This document shows, in pieces, positions 1 through 10,050 of a stretch of 64,000 bases of DNA. Location: assembly GCF_013373865.1 (NCBI RefSeq), contig NC_050467.1, forward strand, positions 29,720,996 to 29,784,995, in the 5' to 3' direction. The position numbers were made by a program, and so were the translations under genes. This DNA is from Monomorium pharaonis (lineage: Eukaryota; Arthropoda; Insecta; Hymenoptera; Formicidae). The stretch's first letter is position 1. Each line of letters opens with the position of its first letter. The notes under the pieces are model-generated. The model was given only the letters and a program-made list of their open reading frames with translations, was not told where the DNA came from and searched no databases.

Positions 1-254
1 GTAATGAATTTTCTACAACTTATCACATATTGATGAATCTTCTACAATATAACGCTATGAATTGTATTATTGTTACCTACACATCATGATATTATCTAGC
101 GTACTCGTAGGCAACGCATATTATCAACTTTACATTTACTGCTTTACATTTATTAACTTATTATTTTATTGTTAGTTTTGTTATAAATAGAATCGTTTCA
201 ATGTATTTTTTATGAAAAGGTACGAACACTTATTGCAAATAAGACCATATTACA

Positions 255-353
255 TTTTTTTTTAATCTACACATGTCCTGGAACATGCCATACAATTTAT
301 ATGCATTTCCGTATGTATGGCATGTTCCAGGACGCGGACAGATTAAAAAAAAA
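255..353. repeat. foldback hairpin, about 100 bp
   Basis: The arms carry GTCCTGGAACATGCCATACA and its reverse complement and are closed outside by a T-run/A-run pair, with about 20 bp of loop. The inner word GTCCTGGAA recurs in the tandem array at 712-846 and near 958. It is probably a MITE or foldback element; no target duplication was resolved. Confidence 0.7.
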
Positions 354-711
354 CAATATATTTCTATTTGCATTAAGTTATTTTTCATAAACAATATGTT
401 TAAAAAAACCTTTATGACTTAACTTCTATAAATTAACAATTTAAAAAAATTAAGAAATATAGAACGACTGAAAAATATTTCAATTAGTTAACATCTCAAT
501 GCAGATAGTAGTATTTTAGTTAGCACTATAGCACTGATGAATTAAATTGTATTATTTAAATATTACGATTATATAATTTAATATTTATGTGTAACTGTCA
601 TCAGTTTATAATTATTATCAAAACTTAATTAAATGAATAAATATTAATTTGATATTTATTTTTTTAACCGATTCTTGTTCTTAAATGTACCATTAGATAG
701 GAAAAAGAGAA

Positions 712-846
712 TGTCCCGGAATCTGCCATTCCGAACTATGTCCTGGAAACTACCAGTGTCCCGGAATCTACCAATCTATAAAATGTCCTGGAAACTACCA
801 GTGTCCCGGAATCTACCAATCTATAAAATGTCCTGGAAACTACCAA
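712..846. repeat. 45-bp tandem repeat, about 2.5 copies
   Basis: The unit alternates TGTCCTGGAAACTACCAG with TGTCCCGGAATCTACCA plus an ATCTATAAAA linker. Units start near 739, 784 and 829, with a diverged partial unit at 712. The words match those in the hairpin at 255-353. No gene is seen between 1 and 950. Confidence 0.75.
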
Positions 847-980
847 ATTAATTTTTTTTCTAATAACCAATAGGAATACACTTGTTTTACTCAAGGGGGG
901 GGGGTAAATTACGATAAGAAAGATATTAAAAAAATATTTTTAAGCATTTTAATTTTTGGTCCCGGAAACTGCCTCTGGAC

Positions 981-984
<4 letters not shown>

Positions 985-1027
<43 letters not shown>
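985..1027. repeat. (AT)n microsatellite
   Basis: This is a pure AT dinucleotide run abutting the left end of the mariner-type foldback. The peptide with repeated Ile-Tyr readable across it is a microsatellite artefact. Confidence 0.9.
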
Positions 1028-1032
<5 letters not shown>

Positions 1033-1420
1033 GGTGTCTCAACGCACGTGGGTCAATGCTAAAAAGGTAAAAGGGATCGAGATGAACATAAAAGTCCAAT
1101 ATTGTCTTAAGTTAGGTCTGCAAATAATCGAGATATTAACGTATGAAATCTGCAAATAATCTAATTCATTTCTATCGTAATTGTGAACAGTAAATGATAA
1201 AACCTTATCATACATTCACAATAGATTTTTTTCCGTGTTATGGCTCGAGCGGATCGAGCTCTTCCCTTGGCGCGCTTTCATTCGCGTAATTTGAAAAATT
1301 AATACCTCGATTATTGGTAGACCTAACCCGAGACCTAACCCAAAACAATATTGGACTTTTATGTTCATCTCGATTCCTTTTACCTTTTTACGAGCATTGA
1401 CCCATGTGCGTTGGGACACC

Positions 1421-1425
<5 letters not shown>
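1028..1425. mobile_element. mariner-type foldback MITE
   Basis: The terminal inverted repeats begin ACAGGGTGTC(T/C)CAACGCAC and pair for roughly 100 bp (1029-1150 against 1300-1424). Both ends sit at TA, the usual Tc1/mariner target. The outer flanks are TA microsatellites, so the exact duplication cannot be read. The ends resemble the ACAGGGTGAG ends of the element at 59767-59953 only in the first seven bases or so. Confidence 0.7.

Positions 1426-1510
<85 letters not shown>
1424..1510. repeat. compound (AT)n-(GT)n microsatellite
   Basis: An AT run to about 1466 passes directly into a GT run to 1510, abutting the right end of the mariner-type foldback. Confidence 0.9.
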
Positions 1511-1514
<4 letters not shown>

Positions 1515-1585
1515 CTGTTGTACTCAAATATATTGAATAGAAATATAATCTGATACTTTATATATATTAATTTTAACATTTTTAG

Positions 1586-2106
1586 GAGTATGCAATCATA
1601 GAGGAAAATTTATAGATTGCTTTATTGGTTTGCCAGGTCGAATGCATGACGCAAGAGTATTCAGGCAAAGCCCACTATTTCAAAATATATCGAACAAAAG
1701 AATAAATTTTATACCACAACAACTGCACTTAATAGGCGATTCGGCATATCCATTGATGATAAATCTAATGACACCATATAAAGACAACGGTCATCTGACA
1801 GTTCCACAAATACGATATAATGTAAAATTAAGTTGTATTCGTTCAATTATTGAAAGATCCTTTGGGTTGTTAAAAACTAAATTTAGAAGACTCAAATATC
1901 TAGACATTTTAGATTTTGATCTAGGAAACAAAATGATAGCAGCTGCGTGTACATTACATAATTTCATAATAGATGGTGATAACTTAAATGTAGATGATGA
2001 AGATTATTTAGAAGAACAAAATTTAAATAATATAGAACAAGACGAAAACGAACAAGAAATAGTGCAAGCTGCAGAAAAGCGAAGATATATTACAGATCAA
2101 TTTTAA
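1586..2106 (+). pseudogene. PIF/Harbinger transposase, C-terminal exon only (copy 1)
   Basis: This is the last exon of a HARBI1-like DDE_Tnp_4 transposase. A splice acceptor (TTTTTAG) precedes the exon at about 1585. It carries the conserved GRMHDARVF block, the second catalytic Asp in LIGDSAYP, and the catalytic Glu in SIIERSFGLLK, then an acidic tail ending at TAA 2104-2106. There is no real start codon: TTG at 1630 is internal coding, and readable family sequence continues upstream to the acceptor. Upstream exons, including the first catalytic Asp, are not found in 1-1580, where a mariner-type foldback and microsatellites lie instead. A convergent Myb-like gene on - (2406-4011) is its expected partner. 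It is truncated and cannot act alone. Family assignment is secure; inactivity is inferred. Confidence 0.85.
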
Positions 2107-2239
2107 ATAAATATTACGTTTGTTACAATAAAAAATATATTTCTTTATATGAATAAATACATATTCATGAAGTTGTCTTCTTTATTGTATCTTACTATTA
2201 TGAAGTATTACTTTCTTATTTTATCTTCTATGAACTCTA

Positions 2240-2369
2240 GACCGGTATTCATAATCAGATCTTACATTCAAGATCGTCTTAAGTTTATCTTCAGATACTT
2301 TACGGATCGTTTAAAAAAAAAACGTTTTAAAATGATCTTAAATATAAGATCTGATTATAAATACCGGCC
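2240..2369. mobile_element. foldback MITE, family A, copy 1
   Basis: The ends read (G)ACCGGTATTCATAATC and its complement GATTATAAATACCGGCC, with inner arms rich in GATCTTA/TAAGATC. Family members lie at 5225-5361 and 24411-24555. This copy sits between the convergent Harbinger genes. Confidence 0.75.
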
Positions 2370-2405
2370 TAATTCTGTGATTCTATAACTAATTCTCTGA
2401 ACTCT

Positions 2406-4011
2406 TCATGTTTTCTCTCTTTGCAGTTCTATGAAAGTTTCAAATAATATATTTCTTTGTCTTTGTAAGTTGTTATATTCTCCAATAGCAACTATTTTTT
2501 GTCTCTCTATGTTGTTGTTTTCTTCAATAGCAGTTGCTTTTCGTCTTTCTATGTCATTGCTTTCTTTAATAGCAGCTGACAGTTTATTTATTGCTTCTAC
2601 TCTTTTCTTCTCACTCTCTATCTGATCCTTCCTTAACTCGTACAGTTGTTTCGATCTTCGAGTCTTTTGCTTTCTATTTTCAATTTGTTCATTTTCATTT
2701 TGAACAGGGGACTGTGAACGCAGACTATAACAAAGTGGAACATGTTGAATAAAATCTTTATGCAAATAATTATTGCCTAAATCATTTTGATGATTTAGGA
2801 AACAAGATTTCATATAAAACCAACAAGCAAACAAATTTTTTGTATATATTAATAATTTGGAAGACCCATATAAATATTCATTTTTATCACACCTTGAGGT
2901 TCCCGGAATGGATAGATCAGGAATGGAATGCATTTGTTCACTAGGGAGTGACATTAATGTGGATGAAATTGAAGTTTCTTCGATTGTAGGTAACAATGTA
3001 TTATGCTGTTCTATCATATGCATAGTACGAATACTATTTTCTACATTGGGTTCAGGTAAGTTTAAAGATGACGATAATGATGATATTGTATTGCCTATAT
3101 TAATAGTACGATCTTCTAAAAAAATTTCTTCCATCAACTCATACCACTCCCACTGTATACGTCCACGTCCTGAACTGCTTTTTTTATTATTATCTTTTAT
3201 TGTTTTAAAAGAATGCTTCATATTACGCATTTTTCTGTCCAATATTTCTGTATGAATATTATAGCCTACGCTCATTAAAACCTTTTGTATTTCTTCCCAT
3301 ATAGTCTTTTTTTTTAATTTTTGGATTTCGAAAATGATTTTTTCTTTCAGCATACTTTTGTAAAAAATATTTAGTAGCTTCGCGAGTCTAAATAAAATTT
3401 GTAGGTGTTCCTGTAATTAAAATAAAGAAATTTAATAAAAAATATGTACAAATAAAATTTAGATTTAATTGTATTACAACACATTTTAGATTTACAACAA
3501 GTGAGTGTCGAACAAAATTTAATCAACTTTATTAACAATTATAAATAAAAATTTTTTCTTAATTATAATTATATATTGACCTAATCTACATTACTATATA
3601 AATATATAAATATACATTATTTTATTAACGTAACAGGCTAACTAAGCAAAAATTAGATATCAATTTCATAAAATTTAATAAAATTATATATTTAGTATTA
3701 TTTACACACGCCCACACATATATATTTTATATTACCTTCTTCAGAAGCCTCACAAGCAGTATCCCGTACCACATTTTTTTTTAAATTTCCTATTTGTGCT
3801 GAAATGAATGTTTTGGATTAATAAATACGGATTAATAAAATATTAAAATATATAAAATTAAAACTCATACTGTAACATGTATGTTACTATTAATTTCTAT
3901 ATGTACCTTCTTTTGATGTTATTGAAGGTATATTCTCTATTATGTCGTTTATTCCTACTACCTCTTGAGTAGAACAATTCTCTTTAAAATACGTTTCAAA
4001 AAAGTGTTTAT
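2406..4011 (-). pseudogene. Harbinger Myb/SANT-like accessory protein, broken (copy 1)
   Basis: PIF/Harbinger elements encode a Myb-like DNA-binding partner that brings transposase to the ends. Three exons are readable on -: 4011-3907, 3798-3736 and 3410-2406, each bounded by AG and GT. The last holds the trihelix-like domain (TREATKYFLQKYAERK, then TIWEEIQKVL and KMRNMKHSFK), a GRGRIQWEWYE tail and a long Arg/Glu-rich coiled coil ending at 2406. Two breaks fall in the domain. A TAG stands where the family has Trp before TREATK (near 3392). A nine-A run near 3307-3315 shifts the frame by one. The apparent ATG at 3351-3353 opens a short out-of-frame stretch and is not a real start. The first coding exon is not identified. 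Confidence 0.75.
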
Positions 4012-4906
4012 CTAGAAAAGTAATTATAAAAGCATAATTAAACACAATTATAAGATTACATATTTAAAATATACGAAGACAGTTTGATAATTAAATCAGT
4101 ATGTTTTTTAAAAGGTTTAAAGAATTTGAAAAATCATTGGGCAAAATCACTAATTTATCTAACTACCCTTGTATTTATTAAGATAATAATAAACCGATAA
4201 AAATAAATTAATAAGTAAATAAATAAATATTTTTATTTATAATTATAAATAATTATAAATAAAAAATCAAGAGACACGGTAGTGGCTCGCGCCAAGTGAA
4301 AGCGCAGCGTGAGCCCGACCGTGCTCTTTACGCGAGTACGCGACTTGCGAGCACCCGAAATTATCGGATCTCAGAAATGGCTAAACGGATCGAGTTCTAA
4401 CTAGGCTCAATCGAAAGCTTAGGGTCGATTTGTATAAGAAAACTATTTTCATTTTTCCTCTACGTATCTTATGAGAGGAGATATCATGACGCAAAGTTCC
4501 AAATGTCAAAATTTTCATGTAAGAAACGTCGTCATTGTCGTCGTCATCGTCCTCTCAGATCAGAAAAAGTCACTTTCACATCTTTGATACAAGAGGCGCT
4601 TGTGTGCTATGATGAACGCGTATCAGGTTATTTAGGAACCTGTCATACCGACAAAATATAGTGGCGTGAACAGCGTTCACATTCGCATGCTTCTTGGACA
4701 ACGTTCCATTTCATGCATAATCTAACGTTTATCATGTGCGTATGCGTAATAAAACGGAACGCAGCCATTCGCGTTATCATTACGGCGTTTGCATCGTGTG
4801 TAATGAGTTATGTGAGTCGCCAGGAGCACGGTCTTTGGCCAGGGGTTCGCGTGAAATGACATGCAGTGTAAGGTTATGTTATGACAGTTCGTGAAGTAAT
4901 AATAAT

Positions 4907-5027
4907 GGGTGCGTTCGGGGAGACGCTATTAGCGCTACCAGTATCAGTTTATCCTTGTTCTACTTCTAATGAGTAATGAAGATGGACTGATGCTGATAGC
5001 GCTAATAGCGTTTCCCCGAACGCACCC
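4907..5027. mobile_element. foldback MITE, family B, copy 1
   Basis: The arms start GGGTGCGTTCGGGGAGACGC and pair for about 40 bp. A 3-bp duplication AAT flanks it (4904-4906 and 5028-5030). A second copy is at 8295-8411. Confidence 0.8.
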
Positions 5028-5060
5028 AATGCATATCAAGATTATACCATTATGTTTAAC

Positions 5061-5445
5061 AATGTCTTTTAAAAAAACAAGATTTTAAGAGAGGTCATCA
5101 AAGTTCCAAGAGGCATGATACTGATTCGCTGTAAGTAAGTGTATAAGTATGTGTAACGTAAGACAGTTGGAGACCAAAGAGAAACCTCTCCTCAGAGTCC
5201 TCCAACTGTCTCACGTTGCACATAGGCTGGTATTCATAGTCGAATCTTATTTCAAGATCGTCTCAAGCAATATCTTAAGATGCTAATACAGCTCTGTGAT
5301 GGCATCTTAAGACAGTACTTAAGATGATCTTAAATATAAGATCCGACTATGAATACTGGCCATACACTTACTTACAGCGAATCAGTATCATGCCTCTTGA
5401 AACTTTGATGACCTCTCTTAAAATCTTGTTTTTTTAAAAGACATT
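5061..5445. mobile_element. foldback element split by a nested MITE
   Basis: The outer arms (AATGTCTTTTAAAAAAACAA and complement) run 5061-5145 and 5363-5445 with high identity. Inner arms contain GACAGTTGGAG and CTCCAACTGTC. The right arm is interrupted by the family A MITE at 5225-5361. Confidence 0.8.
5225..5361. mobile_element. foldback MITE, family A, copy 2 (nested)
   Basis: The ends are GGCTGGTATTCATAGTCG and its complement. ATA is duplicated at 5222-5224 and 5362-5364. It lies inside the right arm of the foldback at 5061-5445, so it is the younger insertion. Confidence 0.85.
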
Positions 5446-6494
5446 CTCTCTGTACAGATAGTTTCGCGAATTATTCTTTATATTGATAATTGTTTGAGGT
5501 ACTCGTGAGATGAGATCATCGAATACAAGAACTTTGAGAGAGGGAAGGAGGTAGAGAGAGAGAGAGAGAGCGAGAGAGAAAGAGAAAGAAAAGATACAGC
5601 GAGAGTGATCATTTCGTGTGTGATGGCTTTTAATCCATGGTGGGTTTTACAGCGTATGATAACTTGCACATTGTTGTGGATTACACATCGTGGTTACATT
5701 GTGGAGGGAAATACAGCTGTGCCTAGTTTGAAGATCAGAATCAGATAAGTTACATAAAAGTTTCATTTTTTGTATAGAATAAGTATTCTGAGATAAGAGT
5801 AATACTTTGTGTAATGTTTAAAATTTCAGTTATATTAAAAGAAAGAAAGAAAGAAACATAATTCATCGAGATTCATTCTCTTTTAAATTCAACAATGAAT
5901 TATCATATAGAGAATTGGCAGAGCAATTCATATCAAAAGTCTTATGGCAAGCCAGGTAAGAGTTACAGTGTTATATTTAAAAAAAAAAATTGTATTGCAA
6001 CTGTATGGTTTTTAAAAATATCATCTTTTTTTTGTAGGTAAAGTACGTGAAATCTTGTCCAAAACTATAACAACTATATGGGTTATATAGTATCACCCAA
6101 CTGGCCTGTTGATGACATGGTAAAAGGGGAGATGTTTATATAGATGTCAAAGTAACTACTATATATGCATTTTATATGAGTTGGATATATGGATGAGGCA
6201 CAGAAATCAAAAACTAAAAAGAAAGTATTTAAATTTTGTTACCAAAATAATTTTTATATCTATAAAGATTATATTCAAAATTTTTATAAAAATATATTGA
6301 TCCGTTCTGCATGCATTATCAATATATTCAAGCACAGTTTGATTACCCGCTCACCCAAGCGACTTTGGTTTAATGTGTTATTTCTTTTTTTCTCTTACTT
6401 TAAGAACAAATAGGGGTTTTTATTTCTAATGGTTTCTAATAACTTTCTAATTTTTAAATAGGTATGCCAATGGGGCTAAATTGATAGAATATTA

Positions 6495-6686
6495 ATGGGA
6501 ATAATGTTACGCTTGGAATTGGAAGAGCTGAAGGCCTTGGGAGTTTACGGCGAGGCTAAGACTCATCTTAAGAGGAAATTGAAGGAGTTACGGGTGCAGG
6601 CTAATCGCGAGCGCAAGAAGAGCAAGGAGTTCGAGCGAATGCAACGGAAAGCAGATTCAATATCATTTAAATACCCAGTGGGTTAA
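6495..6686 (+). CDS. short Lys/Arg/Glu-rich ORF, doubtful
   Basis: A 63-codon ORF encodes a highly charged, probably helical peptide (HLKRKLKELRVQANRERKKS). Its base composition is more GC-rich than its surroundings, which could indicate a leftover coding exon. The ORF ends at TAA 6684-6686. Nothing ties it to a family, and no splice partner was established. It lies just downstream of repeat copy R1, so it may be part of that decayed gene. Confidence 0.25.
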   Translation: MGIMLRLELEELKALGVYGEAKTHLKRKLKELRVQANRERKKSKEFERMQRKADSISFKYPVG

Positions 6687-6689
6687 TAT

Positions 6690-7330
6690 AGATTTTTTGA
6701 GCGTGAATTAACGTTGGGATTTATTAGATATAATTGTTTTTTAAACTAAATTATTTGGATATTAAATATCAGTTGTAATATTTGATTTTTTAAACGCAAT
6801 TGGATTTTCTTTTTACTATATCGTGATTGAGAATCAGAAGTTGTACAATTGACTAGTTTTATATAATTTTTTATAAAGAACTGGCTGGTGGACTCCCCAA
6901 CAACAAGTTCTATGGCTGATGTAAATAATACATATATCGTTCTCTCGCAAGAAGTGATATAAGTAAAAAAAATATAAAAGTATTCAGGACATTCATTTTA
7001 ATTTTAATTTATTTTACATTTTATAAGGAATAGGGATTAGGAAGGTTAAATTATAATAAATAAGCATATATTTATTATATATCTCTGTATTTATTTTATA
7101 AAATTTTTATATAAAATATATATTTTATAAAACATTTTTTATGCATTATGGGCACTCGGGACCATCAGTCTTGTACATATCTGGAACAATAATAAAAAAT
7201 GTTACTTTCTACATTTTAAAAATTATAGTGTAATGTGACAGTAGCTGCGGATCAAGAAATTCCTCAATTTGTATGTAGCTATTGTCACACAACAATATTT
7301 TAATATTCATATCCATATTGCTTACCTTTT
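6690..7330. other. AT-rich stretch, nothing recognised
   Basis: Simple AT-rich DNA without a supportable ORF, RNA gene or clear inverted repeat. Confidence 0.5.
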
Positions 7331-8253
7331 TATTTATATGTGATATAAATATTTTGCCCTCCGCGACCCCTTCCTCTTATGTATGGTCCTCCGCGGCCCC
7401 TTTCTCTCCTGCGGCCCCTTCCTGCTCGTTGCCATCGAGGAGCTGTAATGAGGAAAAATAAAGAGGATTAATATTAATAAACAAAATTTATATAATATAT
7501 AAAAATGATTTGGTCCGTGATACAGATGGGTGAATGTACTGTACTGTCGCACCAAAAAGAAAACTGATCTGTATCACGGACCAGATCTTGATATTAATAT
7601 ATAAAGATATATTTTCCTATTTTTTTACTTACGTCTTGTCGACTGCTGTGATGATGGTGGTGGTGGTGGTGGTGGTGGTGGAGGAGTTACCATCCCCCAC
7701 GGGTATGACCATGTTGTTGGTGTGGCCCCCCACCATGTCATCAACGCCGTCGGTAGCGGGACCGACGTCGTCGGCAGCGAGACCGACGTCGTTGGCAGCG
7801 GGACCGACGTCGTCGGCAGCGGGACCGACGTCGTCGGCAGCGGGATCGACGTCGTCGGAGGCGAGGTCGACGTAATCGTCGGCGGCGAGGTCGACGTCGT
7901 CGTCGGCGGCGAGGTCGACGTCGTCGGCGGCGGTGGTAGCGGCGGTAGTGGAATCGCCGCCGGTGGTGTCGCCGATGTTGGCTGCGGCGGTGGCGAGGCC
8001 CTCACCATTGGTGTTTGATGCAGCTTCTCAAATTGAGAAGCTGCAGATTCTCAAATTGAGAAGCTGCAGGTGCGACTTGTACGTGCAGCTTCTCAATTTG
8101 AGAAGCTGCATTAGCTATTATTGCATCCCCTTCCTCGTCGATCTCCATGATGCTGAAATTAATATTTATTTAATAAATATTTTTATATTTATACATTTAT
8201 TTTTATATTTTTACGGTATATTTTACTTACGTAACATCCTTGTTCGCCGCCAT
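7331..8253 (-). CDS. putative three-exon gene, Pro/Thr/Ser-rich with RG-rich tail
   Basis: The parts read on - are: exon 1 at 8253-8231 (ATG, MAANKDV, donor GTAAGT), exon 2 at 8152-7633 (acceptor TTTCAG, donor GTAAGT) and exon 3 at 7442-7331 (acceptor TTACAG, stop TAA). An AATAAA overlaps the stop region. Exon 2 encodes Pro-rich sequence with a repeated TTSVPLP heptad (a 21-bp minisatellite near 7740-7860) and a polyproline run. The exon 2 to exon 3 junction keeps frame into a tail with GRGRRRERGRGG and IRGRGRGGQN, an RGG-box-like feature typical of RNA-binding proteins. From exon 1 the frame fails: a 23-bp partial duplication of GCAGCTTCTCAATTTGAGAA near 8030-8110 shifts it before the Pro-rich part. 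It could be a pseudogene, or translation could start at the ATG at 8008. I recognise no family. Confidence 0.45.
8024..8112. repeat. three copies of the palindrome GCTTCTCAAWTTGAGAAGC
   Basis: Three near-identical 19-bp perfect or near-perfect palindromes lie within 90 bp. Two are only 23 bp apart. They fall inside exon 2 of the putative - strand gene and upset its frame. Confidence 0.8.
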
Positions 8254-8294
8254 GTTTGAACGTGGAGACTGGAAGGCGGGAACACTCGATGTAT

Positions 8295-8411
8295 GAGTGC
8301 GTTCGGCGAGACGCTATCATCACAGTATAAGTCTGTTCTTGTTCTGCTTTTAATGAGCAATGAAGATAGACTGATGTTGGCAGCGCTAATAGCGGCTCCC
8401 CGAACATACTC
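8295..8411. mobile_element. foldback MITE, family B, copy 2
   Basis: The ends are GAGTGCGTTCGGCGAGACGC and the complement of CCCCGAACATACTC. The interior (TTGTTCT..TAATGAGCAATGAAGATAGA) matches copy 1 at 4907-5027. It lies just upstream of exon 1 of the putative - strand gene. Confidence 0.8.
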
Positions 8412-9118
8412 TATGTAGGTACATGGGAGTGATATGCGAACGCAGCTTTAGAAATTTTATGGCTGTTTGAATAATGTCTTCATTGTTGATGGATTGTTTA
8501 TGGCTATGGTTATTATTGATGCAGTTTGTTTGATTATTATTAAATCAAAGGCGAGAAGAAAGTAAAAGGCGAGAAGAAAGTAAAAGGCGAGAAGAAAGTA
8601 TTGAAGATAATATTTTAGTAAGTATCAAAAAGAAATGTGTAACTATTTTCAAAGACTTGGAATTTTACAAAATTAGATAAAGGTAAACGGGCATTAAGAG
8701 TGAAACACGGTTATGTTATTTTTTATTTTTACGTTTTGACACATTTATACTTATTGTAATCCAAATTTTGACAATACTTTTACATTATAAATATGTTAAC
8801 ATTTTATGGTTTGAGCATTTATGTATAAATATTTTTACGTTGTATATAAGTACTGCGTTTTCAATGCTTGTATGCTTTTATCTAATTTTTATATTATGTA
8901 TAATTAAAATAAACATAAAATATTAATATTTTTATTTTTAAACAATGTCTACTGGTTTATTTTCTAAATCTCGGCTTTAAATATGGAAAAATGTTTCAGG
9001 TGAATATTTCTTCTAGCGATTGGCGATTGCGTCTGCGTTCGCGTTTGCGTCTACGATTGTTTCTTCCATCAGAAGACTAATCAGAAGGCAACTGCTGGCA
9101 ATTACGATTAGTGATTCT
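8412..9118. other. gene-free AT-rich stretch with a small tandem repeat
   Basis: The only structure is about three copies of an 18-bp unit (GGCGAGAAGAAAGTAAAA) at 8549-8602. Nothing else was recognised. Confidence 0.5.
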
Positions 9119-9330
9119 TAAGGTCTGTCTACAATACAATGGCAGTAATAGTAAGGTTGTAAGCCGCAAACCATAAGAATTGATCAATTATATTCAATTA
9201 TTCTTCTCACACTCAACTATAATGGTCAGTTTTTACTGACAATCCCAGATAGCCAGTATGATATAATAAAGATATTAGCATCTGTGGCTATCTGGGATCT
9301 TACTACTACTGCGATTGTAGACGGACCTTT
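9119..9330. mobile_element. foldback MITE, family C, with a short nested palindrome
   Basis: The arms AAGGTCTGTCTACAATAC.. and ..GTAGACGGACCTT enclose a second palindrome at 9242-9300 with ends ATCCCAGATAGCCA/TGGCTATCTGGGAT. The inner ends resemble those of the element at 40729-41059. Confidence 0.65.
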
Positions 9331-9462
9331 AAGGTCATTGCACGTACATTTCCTTAATCATAATCGTAAGAAATTCAGCAATACGATTGGTTAATTCGGT
9401 CGGTTTGAATAATATGATTGAATCTTACGGTTATGATTAAAGAAAGTACGTACAATGGCCTT
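9331..9462. mobile_element. foldback MITE, AAGGTCATTG ends
   Basis: The arms AAGGTCATTGCACGTAC and GTACGTACAATGGCCTT pair, with inner arms around TCATAATCGTAAGA. It abuts the family C element on its left. Confidence 0.65.
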
Positions 9463-9471
9463 TATTTAATT

Positions 9472-9592
9472 GTCTATTTACAATAGCCGTAGTGGTAAAG
9501 TAGTAAGGTTGTAATTTGTAACAGCCTATGAGCATAAAAAGCTTTTATATTGCAATGACTTTACAACTTTATTACTACGGCTATTGTAGACG
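9472..9592. mobile_element. foldback MITE, family C, second copy
   Basis: The arms GTCTATTTACAATAGCCGTA and TACGGCTATTGTAGAC pair, and the word AGTAAGGTTGTAA is shared with 9119-9330. Confidence 0.65.
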
Positions 9593-9771
9593 ATGTTTTA
9601 TATTAATAATTGTCTTTCTTATTTTAGTTACATATACTTGTCTATTAATTTTGAGAAGAGAGGTAAGGTTTTTCATTTTCTTTAATTTTCTTTTCTTTTA
9701 GTTATATACATATTTTTATACTGTCTATTACTTTGCACTTTATCTTCTTTTTTTTTTCTGTGATATTTATA

Positions 9772-9966
9772 GAAGGTTGCTGTGCGCCAGTAAAAAAGGC
9801 TGCTGTGCGCCAATAAAAAAAGGCTGCTGTGCGCCAATAAAAAAGGCTGCTGTGCGCTAATAAGGCTGCTGTGCGCCTACAAACAACGGCTGCTGTGCGC
9901 CTACAAACAACGGCTGCTGTGCGCCTGTAAAAATTGGTTGCTGTGCGCCTATAAAAATTTGCTGTT
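9772..9966. repeat. minisatellite of GGCTGCTGTGCGCC units, about nine copies
   Basis: The unit is 22-24 bp: GGCTGCTGTGCGCC followed by a short A/T-rich linker (TATAAAAA, TACAAACAAC and similar). The array ends about 85 bp before the Helitron start codon. Two pairs of the same unit recur at 55935-55975 and, inverted, at 62430-62465. It may be promoter or terminal DNA of the Helitron group. Confidence 0.8.
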
Positions 9967-10050
9967 TTGCACTTATAACAATTGTCTGAAAACAAGTCGT
10001 CTGTAAATAATTGTAGTAGGTTTGTAAAAATTTGTATTTTTTCAAATAAA

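Larger units (their letters stand above)
4370..6300 (+). repeat. unidentified dispersed repeat family R, copy 1
   Basis: This stretch matches, in order and with many gaps, 23600-24930 (+) and 26650-24950 (-). Shared blocks are an ATCGGATCT block, an AAGAAACGTCGT block, a GATAAGTTAC..AGTATTCTGAGATAAGAGTA block, and a piece whose translation contains SPxWPxDDMV and GDMFI. In this copy that piece has stops. An exon-like piece at 5894-5953 (ATG with a GTAAGA donor) and an acceptor before GTAAAGTACGTGAAATC suggest a decayed spliced gene in the repeat. I do not recognise the family. MITEs at 4907-5027 and 5061-5445 have inserted into it. Confidence 0.6.

Noticed and set aside
956..1579. Open frames with repeated Ile-Tyr and Thr-His residues
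   Set aside because: They are translations of TA and GT microsatellites and of the mariner-type foldback.
9772..9966. CRISPR-like array
   Set aside because: Unit spacing is only a few bases of A/T-rich linker without unique spacers, and the setting is eukaryotic.
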